Source: S012-109 sp964425105 (GTDB taxonomy: Bacteria > Pseudomonadota > Gammaproteobacteria > SZUA-140). Taken from it: a DNA stretch of 10,510 bases. The notes under the pieces were generated by a model. The model ran no database searches and had not been told where the DNA came from. It worked only from the letters and a program-made list of their open reading frames with translations. Shown here piece by piece: positions 1 to 4,660 of the stretch; position 1 is the stretch's first letter; each line of letters begins with the position of its first letter. The position numbers were made by a program, and so were the translations under genes. The stretch covers positions 1-10,510 of the forward strand of contig CAYRLE010000088.1 of the NCBI GenBank assembly GCA_964425105.1. Direction: 5' to 3'.

Positions 1-1415
1 CGGCCATCGGTGATGAGGGCCACGTCGTCGCCCAGTCCCGCACCCATGATGGCCGAGGTGGGGGTGAGCATCTCCGGCATACCCGGCCCGCCCTTGGGAC
101 CTTCGTAACGGATGATCACCACATCCCCCTTGCCGATCTCGCCCCGCTCCAGGGCCGCCAGCATGGCCTCCTCGGCATCGTAGACCCGGGCCGGGCCGGA
201 GAAGCGCTCCCCCTCCTTGCCGGTGATCTTGGCCACCGCGCCGCCGGGCGCCAGATTGCCCTTGAGGATCTGGAGATGGCCGCTGGCCTTGATGGGATTG
301 TTCAGGGGCCGGATCACCTGCTGCCCTGCGCTCAACTCCGGCACATCGGCCAGATTCTCAGCCAGGGTGCTCCCGGTCACCGTCAGGCAGGTGCCATCCA
401 GGAGGCCGGCCTCCAGCAGATATTTCATCACCGCGGGCACGCCGCCCGCCTGGTGCAGGTCCTCCATGACATAGCGGCCGCTGGGTTTGAGGTCCGCCAG
501 GAAGGGGATGCGGTCGCTGACCGCCTGAAAGTCGTCCAGTCCCAACTCCACCTCCACGGCGCGGGCCATGGCGATGAGATGGAGCACGGCATTGGTGGAG
601 CCCCCCAGGGCCATCACCACCACCATGGCGTTCTCGAAGGCCGCGCGGCTCATGATGTCGCGGGGCTTGATGTCTTTTTCCAGCAACAGGCGGATGGCGG
701 CGCCGGCCTGGTAGCATTCCTCCAGCTTGCCCGGGTCCACTGCCGGCGTGGAGGAACTGTAGGGCAGGCTCATGCCCAGGGCCTCGATGGCGGAGGCCAT
801 GGTATTGGCAGTGTACATACCGCCGCAGGCGCCCGGCCCCGGGCAGGCATGCTTGACGATGGCCTGGCGGGCATCGTCATCGATCTTGCCACTGAGGTAT
901 TCGCCGTAGCTCTGAAAGGCGGAGACGATGTCCAGCACCTGGTGGTCCACCTGGCCCGGCTTGATGGTGCCGCCGTAGACCATCAGCGCCGGCCGGTTCA
1001 GGCGTCCCATGGCGATGAGGCAGCCGGGCATGTTCTTGTCGCAACCGGGGATGGAGATATTGGCGTCGTACCACTGGGCGCCCATCACCGTCTCTATGGA
1101 GTCGGCGATGAGATCTCGGGACTGCAGGGAATAGCTCATGCCCTCGGTGCCCATGGAAATGCCGTCGCTGACGCCGATGGTATTGAAGCGCATGCCCACC
1201 AACCCGGCGGCCTGAACGCCCTCCTTGACCCGTGCCGCCAGATCGTTGAGATGCATATTGCAGGTATTGCCCTCCCACCAGACGCTGGCGATGCCCACCT
1301 CCGCCTTGGCCATGTCCTGCTCACGCAAGCCCGTGCCATAGAGCATGGCCTGGGAGGCCCCCTGGGACTTGGGCTGGGTGATACGGGCACTGAAACGGTT
1401 GATCTTGTCCGCCAT
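1..1415 (-). CDS. ilvD: Dihydroxy-acid dehydratase, 3' end cut by window edge
   Basis: IlvD dehydrates 2,3-dihydroxy-isovalerate and 2,3-dihydroxy-3-methylvalerate to the 2-keto acids that precede valine, leucine and isoleucine. It is a cytosolic Fe-S and Mg-dependent enzyme. About 471 codons are visible with no interruption. The family signature CDKNMPGCLIA starts at Cys125. Cys52 (in EGNTCNMH), Cys125 and Cys197 (in GPGACGGMYT) match the three cluster-binding cysteines of the family. The frame leaves the window inside the second signature (ALITDGR), so roughly 85-90 C-terminal residues are missing if the protein has the usual length of about 560. The ATG at 1415-1413 is preceded by TTGGAG seven bases upstream, and the protein begins MADKINRFSARITQ, typical of the short IlvD class. 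It diverges from ttcA. Identification is essentially certain; the cofactor type (2Fe-2S or 4Fe-4S) is not shown by the sequence alone. Confidence 0.97.
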   Translation of the reverse strand, partial: MADKINRFSARITQPKSQGASQAMLYGTGLREQDMAKAEVGIASVWWEGNTCNMHLNDLAARVKEGVQAAGLVGMRFNTIGVSDGISMGTEGMSYSLQSRDLIADSIETVMGAQWYDANISIPGCDKNMPGCLIAMGRLNRPALMVYGGTIKPGQVDHQVLDIVSAFQSYGEYLSGKIDDDARQAIVKHACPGPGACGGMYTANTMASAIEALGMSLPYSSSTPAVDPGKLEECYQAGAAIRLLLEKDIKPRDIMSRAAFENAMVVVMALGGSTNAVLHLIAMARAVEVELGLDDFQAVSDRIPFLADLKPSGRYVMEDLHQAGGVPAVMKYLLEAGLLDGTCLTVTGSTLAENLADVPELSAGQQVIRPLNNPIKASGHLQILKGNLAPGGAVAKITGKEGERFSGPARVYDAEEAMLAALERGEIGKGDVVIIRYEGPKGGPGMPEMLTPTSAIMGAGLGDDVALITDG

Positions 1416-1472
1416 CGATGACTCCAAATTGATTGTACGGCGAGGCGCCCCACGGACCGCCCCGCAAATTGA

Positions 1473-1478
1473 CTTATA
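1473..1478 (-). promoter_or_regulatory. Candidate -10 box for ilvD
   Basis: On the minus strand the sequence reads AGGTATAAGT, giving TATAAG (5 of 6 to TATAAT) about 58 bases before the ilvD start. No good -35 hexamer sits 16-18 bases further upstream, so the promoter is either weak or activator-dependent. Just upstream lies TGAATCAGTGACTTCA (1481-1496), an imperfect inverted repeat that could be an operator. Both are guesses from pattern only. Confidence 0.3.
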
Positions 1479-1545
1479 CCTGAATCAGTGACTTCATTGG
1501 CCGCCTCATTTCAAATCAGCGCCTTGCCATTTCTTCATGGTGAGA

Positions 1546-1633
1546 CGTGAGGTGTCAGGAGTGAGGAGAAGATAATAGGAAATATCAGCGGCATAGAGCG
1601 CTTCTCCTCACACCTCACCCCTTACACCTCACG
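1546..1633. repeat. Long imperfect inverted repeat of GTGAGG units (REP/MITE-like)
   Basis: The left arm 1546-1571 pairs with the right arm 1601-1633 around a 29-base loop. The outermost 10 bases are perfect (CGTGAGGTGT with ACACCTCACG). Next come an AGG match, GTGAGG, and AGAAG at the inner end, with two mismatches. The right arm carries a 7-base insertion that looks like an extra GTGAGGT unit. The hexamer GTGAGG/CCTCAC occurs five times in all (1547, 1561, 1606, 1613, 1627). As RNA it would fold into a long hairpin. There is no coding potential. Such GTGAGG-rich palindromes resemble dispersed intergenic elements of proteobacteria; whether this one is repeated elsewhere cannot be told from this window. 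Confidence 0.7.
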
Positions 1634-1648
1634 GTTTTACATTATAAT
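1621..1648 (+). promoter_or_regulatory. Candidate sigma-70 promoter for ttcA
   Basis: A perfect TATAAT (1643-1648) is preceded after a 16-base spacer by CTTACA (1621-1626, 4 of 6 to TTGACA). The AT-rich stretch contrasts with the GC-rich surroundings and lies 32 bases before the ttcA start. The -35 hexamer falls inside the right arm of the inverted repeat, so the repeat may supply part of the promoter. Prediction from pattern only. Confidence 0.45.
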
Positions 1649-1680
1649 AATATAAAACCTATAGACAGAGAGAAGGAAAA

Positions 1681-2547
1681 TTGTCCAAGACCGAGAAGAA
1701 GCTGCTCCATTACATGGGCAAGGCCATTGCCGATTTCGACATGATTGAGCGCGGCGACCGCATCCTGGTGTGCCTGTCGGGCGGCAAGGACTCCTACACC
1801 CTGCTCAATCTGCTGCGCCTGCAGCGCATCCGCAGCAACCGCAGATTCGAGATCTTCGCCTACACCCTGGACCAGAAGCAGCCGGGCTGGGACGACAACG
1901 CCCTGCGCAGCTGGCTGGAACACCATGGCATTCCCTACGAAATCGAAAGCAGAAACACCTACGGCGTCGTAATGGACAAGATCCCCGCCGGCAAGAGCTA
2001 TTGCTCCCTGTGCTCACGGCTGCGGCGCGGCAACATCTACCGTTACGCCGGCGAGCATGGTTTCAACAAGATCGCCCTGGGCCACCACCGCGACGATCTC
2101 ATCGAGAGTCTGTTGATGTCCATCCTCTACAGCGGCGAAATACGTTCCATGCCGCCCAAACTGCTGACCGATTCACGGCGCCATATCGTGATCCGCCCCC
2201 TGGCCTATTGCCAGGAGCAGGACATCGTGCGCTACGCCGAGGAACAGGCCTTTCCCATCATCCCCTGCAAGCTGTGCGGCTCCCAGGAGAATCTGGCACG
2301 CGGCGAGGTAAAACAACTCATCGCGCAACTGGCGCAGCGCAACCCCAAGATTCCCAGCAACATGCTCAACGCCCTGGGCAATGTCCAGCTCAGCCAGCTG
2401 ATGGATAAACGCCACTGGGACTTTGATGCGCTGGCAGTAGAACGAGAGCATGACACCGCCAAGAACTCAGCCGAAACAGACCAAGAAATGCCGGTCAACA
2501 CGATAGCCTTTCACGGTCTGCGCGCACAGCGCCAGGATCAGGAATAA
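1681..2547 (+). CDS. ttcA: tRNA 2-thiocytidine biosynthesis protein TtcA
   Basis: TtcA puts sulfur on cytidine 32 of certain tRNAs in an ATP-dependent reaction that uses a 4Fe-4S cluster; it acts in the cytosol. The 288-residue protein has the PP-loop SGGKDS at residues 33-38 (ATP adenylation), a CSLC pair (Cys108, Cys111) followed by SRLRRG, GHHRDD at 134-139, and PCKLCGSQ with Cys196 and Cys199. The family binds its cluster through the first Cys pair and one later Cys. It is slightly shorter than the roughly 311-residue E. coli protein, with a shorter N-terminus. The start is TTG at 1681, preceded by AGAAGGA; the next ATG (1714) lies just before the conserved GKAIADFDMIE block and has no better ribosome site. 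The C-terminal 30 residues are poorly conserved. It diverges from ilvD and appears monocistronic. Identification is firm; the start is likely. Confidence 0.97.
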   Translation: MSKTEKKLLHYMGKAIADFDMIERGDRILVCLSGGKDSYTLLNLLRLQRIRSNRRFEIFAYTLDQKQPGWDDNALRSWLEHHGIPYEIESRNTYGVVMDKIPAGKSYCSLCSRLRRGNIYRYAGEHGFNKIALGHHRDDLIESLLMSILYSGEIRSMPPKLLTDSRRHIVIRPLAYCQEQDIVRYAEEQAFPIIPCKLCGSQENLARGEVKQLIAQLAQRNPKIPSNMLNALGNVQLSQLMDKRHWDFDALAVEREHDTAKNSAETDQEMPVNTIAFHGLRAQRQDQE

Positions 2548-2580
2548 AAAAGGGACCAGAGCAAGCGACTCCGGTCCCTT
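2545..2580. terminator. Intrinsic terminator, best read on the minus strand
   Basis: AAGGGACC (2550-2557) pairs with GGTCCCTT (2573-2580), and a further GAG/CTC pairing sits inside after one mismatch. Read on the minus strand the stem is followed by a run of six U, a textbook terminator for the small gene at 2640-2720. Read on the plus strand, only two T follow, so termination of ttcA would be weaker. It overlaps the ttcA stop codon. Confidence 0.75.
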
Positions 2581-2593
2581 CCAGACACATGAC

Positions 2594-2626
2594 TTTTCCG
2601 CGGCATTTCTGCCCGTTCGCGGAAAA
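2594..2626. other. 9-bp perfect stem-loop in the 3' UTR of the 26-residue gene
   Basis: TTTTCCGCG (2594-2602) pairs perfectly with CGCGGAAAA (2618-2626) around a 15-base loop. It lies between the stop codon of the small minus-strand gene at 2640-2720 and the terminator at 2545-2580. No U-run follows a GC stem on either strand, so it is probably not itself a terminator. It may stabilise the mRNA end or be a regulatory RNA element. Confidence 0.5.
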
Positions 2627-2639
2627 ATATTTCAGCGGA

Positions 2640-2720
2640 TCAAAGGTGATTGAAAAACAGGCCTACTGACGCGACGATACCCAAAACGCCCATGAGTGCA
2701 GTGATCTTGTGTTCAAACAT
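2640..2720 (-). CDS. Putative 26-residue single-span membrane peptide
   Basis: This small reading frame encodes a peptide that starts MFEHKITALMG and ends VGLFFNHL. Charged or polar residues lie at the start (Glu3, His4, Lys5), an uninterrupted hydrophobic stretch follows (about residues 6-23), and an Asn-His-Leu end closes it: one membrane span with almost no loops. The ATG at 2720-2718 follows AAGGGGAGA eight bases upstream, a strong ribosome site. A U-run terminator lies 60 bases after the stop. I do not recognise the family. It resembles in form, not in sequence, short membrane proteins such as KdpF, CydX or MgtS, and hydrophobic type I toxins. A related-looking gene lies upstream at 3073-3150. 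Seen: frame, ribosome site, terminator. Inferred: that it is expressed and membrane-bound. Confidence 0.6.
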   Translation of the reverse strand: MFEHKITALMGVLGIVASVGLFFNHL

Positions 2721-2819
2721 TCGGAAATCTCCCCTTGTTATGAAATACGGACTGAAGAATATGGATTTGCTACCACATAACCCGAATGATGCCACTCAAC
2801 CCAGGTTACGAGCCTAAAC

Positions 2820-2847
2820 ATTAGCAAAGTACTAAGGAATAATGCAA
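2820..2847 (-). promoter_or_regulatory. Candidate promoter for the 26-residue peptide gene
   Basis: On the minus strand TTGCAT (2847-2842) and GCTAAT (2825-2820) are separated by 16 bases. Each matches the sigma-70 consensus at 4 of 6. The predicted RNA would start near 2813 and have a leader of about 93 bases. It lies downstream of the terminator at 2894-2933, as expected if the two small genes are transcribed separately. Weak prediction. Confidence 0.3.
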
Positions 2848-2893
2848 ATACTTTTTCCCTGTTCCACACAAGGTCATCCCCGCCAAGGCAGCC

Positions 2894-2933
2894 AAAAAAA
2901 AGCCCCACGTGCATGTTGCATGCAACGGGGGCT
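2894..2933 (-). terminator. Intrinsic terminator for the 25-residue peptide gene
   Basis: AGCCCC (2901-2906) pairs with GGGGCT (2928-2933). Inside it CGT/ACG and GCAT/ATGC extend the stem, with single unpaired bases. On the minus strand the stem is followed by eight consecutive U. The loop region contains the perfect palindrome GTTGCATGCAAC (2915-2926). Orientation makes it a terminator only for leftward transcription, and the only candidate gene upstream is the small one at 3073-3150. Confidence 0.85.
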
Positions 2934-3010
2934 GGTTACCATGGAATAATATTGCTGCAGGGAGACCCTAGCGAAATGTTTCTTGTATGTTATCTTTATC
3001 TGCCTGCAGT

Positions 3011-3024
3011 AGTATCGCGATACT
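3011..3024. repeat. 14-bp perfect palindrome AGTATCGCGATACT
   Basis: A perfect 14-base inverted repeat lies in the 3' untranslated part of the 25-residue gene. As RNA it would form a 5-bp stem with a CGCG loop; as DNA it could be a dimeric protein site. A second small inverted repeat (GGAAAC at 3033-3038 with GTTTCC at 3051-3056) lies next to it. No function can be assigned. Confidence 0.5.
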
Positions 3025-3072
3025 GTGTAAGGGGAAACATCCCTGTCATAGTTTCCAATTGAAAATCAAACA

Positions 3073-3150
3073 CTAAATATGACTGACAAACAAAAACAAT
3101 GCGATAGCAAGAAATGTCAGGCTCAAGGTAATAGACAGTTTGTTTTCCAT
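3073..3150 (-). CDS. Putative 25-residue single-span membrane peptide
   Basis: The peptide starts MENKLSITL and ends ALFLFVSHI: a short Glu-Asn-Lys head, about 18 hydrophobic residues, then Ser-His-Ile. The ATG at 3150-3148 is preceded by AGGAGGTGA (3162-3154), an essentially perfect Shine-Dalgarno match with six-base spacing, the best ribosome site in the window. A perfect TATAAT lies about 120 bases upstream and a strong terminator about 140 bases downstream, so a short RNA of roughly 370 bases is predicted with this as its only good reading frame. The family is not recognised. It could be a small regulatory subunit of a membrane complex, a stress peptide or a type I toxin. No clear antisense RNA promoter was seen on the plus strand, which argues weakly against a toxin-antitoxin pair. 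Similar in layout and ends to the gene at 2640-2720. Confidence 0.68.
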   Translation of the reverse strand: MENKLSITLSLTFLAIALFLFVSHI

Positions 3151-3271
3151 AAGTCACCTCCTGTTATTGGTTCTTCAGTCATTCATAACATGTGGCATCA
3201 AATAATTAGACTATGCACTCCGCAGCAAAGTTCCCCTTCCACAAGGGCGATGACGCGCAGCACATAGGGAT

Positions 3272-3277
3272 ATTATA
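3272..3277 (-). promoter_or_regulatory. Candidate -10 box for the 25-residue peptide gene
   Basis: A perfect TATAAT on the minus strand lies in the context TTGAGGTATAATATC. It would start an RNA near 3265, giving a leader of about 115 bases. No good -35 is present at the usual distance. A similar string, TTGAAGGTATAAG, lies 32 bases upstream (3315-3303 on the minus strand). It sits in the divergent region shared with argA. Confidence 0.4.
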
Positions 3278-3325
3278 CCTCAATCGTGGTAGGTGTATAG
3301 TGCTTATACCTTCAATATAAGATCA

Positions 3326-4660
3326 ATGAAACATAATCAGCAAAGTAGCCGCTGCTTTGTCGAGTCCTTCCGCAATTCAGCGCCTTACATCAATGCCTTT
3401 CGCGGCAAGGTCTTCGTCATCTGCTTCGATGGTGAATTGCTCCATGACGCGCGCTTCTCCACCCTGGTCCAGGATATCGCCCTGCTCACCAGCCTGGGTA
3501 TCAGGCTGGTGCTGGTTCATGGCGTGCGCCCCCAGATCGAACAGCGTTTGAAACAACGCGGCCTGGAGACACGCTACGTGAATGGCGTACGCATCACCGA
3601 TGATGCCGCCCTGAAATGCGTCCAGGAGGCGACGGGGGCGGTGCGCATGGAAATCGAGGCCCTGCTCTCCATGGGCCTGCCCAATACACCCATGGCAGGT
3701 GCCGCCATCCGGGTGGTTTCCGGCAATTTCGTCACGGCGCGCCCCTTGGGCATCGTCGATGGCATCGACTTTCAGCATACCGGCAGCATCAGGCGCATCG
3801 ACCACGACGCCCTGCAACAGATTCTCTGCCGAGGCGCCATTGCCCTGCTGTCTCCTGTGGGATACTCCCCCACCGGGGAGTTTTTCAACCTCACCGCACA
3901 GGAAGTGGCCGCCGCCACGGCCGTCGCACTGCATGCCGACAAGCTGATCTACCTGATCGGCGCCAAAGGCCTGCGGGATTCACAGAAACGCCTGCTGAGG
4001 GAACTCACCGTGGAGGAAACGCAAAAGATCATCGGCGGCAAACGACAGCTGGCAGCAGAAATCGCCGAACCGCTGCGCCATGCCTTTGCCGCCTGCAGCC
4101 AAGGGGTGCGGCGCAGCCATCTCATCGACCGCCATATCGACGGCGGCTTGCTGTTGGAACTGTTCACCCGCGACGGCTGCGGCACCATGATCTCCGCCGA
4201 CTGCTACGAAGGCCTGCGCCATGCGACCATCGATGATGTCGGGGGCATCATCAGGCTGATCGCCCCCTTGGAGGAAAAAGGCATCCTGGTACAGCGCTCC
4301 CGAGAGAATCTGGAGATGGAAATCGACAAATTCATCATCGTGGAACGGGATGGCATGACCATCGCCTGTGCCGCCCTGTTCCCATTTCACGGAGAGCAGG
4401 CGGGAGAGATCGCCTGCCTGGCGGTCCATCCCGACTACCGCAATCACGGCTATGGAGAGCGTCTGCTTTCCTTCCTGGAGAAGCAGGCCGTGAGCATGGG
4501 ACTGGAGCGCCTGTTCGTATTGACTACCCATGCCATTCACTGGTTCCAGGAACATGGCTTTCACAAGACAGAACTCGGCTCCCTGCCCATGCAGCGCCGT
4601 AAGCTCTACAATTATCAGCGCAACTCCCGGGTGCTGGTGAAGGAACTGCTCAACGCCTGA
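3326..4660 (+). CDS. argA: Amino-acid N-acetyltransferase (N-acetylglutamate synthase)
   Basis: ArgA transfers acetyl from acetyl-CoA to glutamate, the first committed step of arginine synthesis in the cytosol; family members are usually feedback-inhibited by arginine. The 444-residue protein (E. coli 443) has an N-terminal amino-acid-kinase-like domain (about 1-280) with FRNSAPYINAFRGK, VLVHGVRPQI, VVSGNFVTARPLG and SIRRID, and a C-terminal GNAT domain (about 295-444) with LEMEIDKF, AVHPDYRNHGYGERLL (acetyl-CoA loop, RNHGYG at 372-377), LTTHAIHWFQEHGF and LYNYQRNSRVL. All are close to the E. coli protein. I chose the ATG at 3326 because it gives the family length. A GTG at 3293 would add 11 residues, and neither start has a strong ribosome site. 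It diverges from the small peptide gene and overlaps the next gene by 11 bases, tail to tail. No convincing ARG box was found. Confidence 0.96.
   Translation: MKHNQQSSRCFVESFRNSAPYINAFRGKVFVICFDGELLHDARFSTLVQDIALLTSLGIRLVLVHGVRPQIEQRLKQRGLETRYVNGVRITDDAALKCVQEATGAVRMEIEALLSMGLPNTPMAGAAIRVVSGNFVTARPLGIVDGIDFQHTGSIRRIDHDALQQILCRGAIALLSPVGYSPTGEFFNLTAQEVAAATAVALHADKLIYLIGAKGLRDSQKRLLRELTVEETQKIIGGKRQLAAEIAEPLRHAFAACSQGVRRSHLIDRHIDGGLLLELFTRDGCGTMISADCYEGLRHATIDDVGGIIRLIAPLEEKGILVQRSRENLEMEIDKFIIVERDGMTIACAALFPFHGEQAGEIACLAVHPDYRNHGYGERLLSFLEKQAVSMGLERLFVLTTHAIHWFQEHGFHKTELGSLPMQRRKLYNYQRNSRVLVKELLNA

Larger units (their letters stand above)
2548..3325. other. Intergenic region between ttcA and argA
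   Basis: No long gene is present in these roughly 780 bases. The region is AT-richer than its neighbours and holds two tiny minus-strand reading frames with strong ribosome sites, two U-run terminators, a 9-bp stem-loop, a 14-bp palindrome and candidate promoters, each listed separately. A 62-codon plus-strand frame at 3079-3267 is not supported: it has no ribosome site and runs antisense to the 25-residue gene. Confidence 0.7.

Noticed and set aside
276..1421. 381-codon plus-strand frame across ilvD
   Set aside because: Antisense shadow of ilvD in GC-rich sequence; the translation is a His/Gly/Ala-rich string with no family, while the minus strand is unmistakable IlvD.
3060..3200. Possible antisense RNA making the 25-residue gene a type I toxin-antitoxin pair
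   Set aside because: TTGAAA at 3059-3064 has no -10 at a suitable distance, and no other plus-strand promoter of quality was found opposite the gene or its leader.
3079..3267. 62-codon plus-strand frame between ttcA and argA
   Set aside because: No ribosome site, an unusual polar composition, and antisense to the 25-residue gene whose expression signals are far stronger.
3180..3330. ArgR operator upstream of argA
   Set aside because: Partial ATTCAT strings occur, but no 18-base dyad of the TGAAT-N4-ATTCA type could be found.
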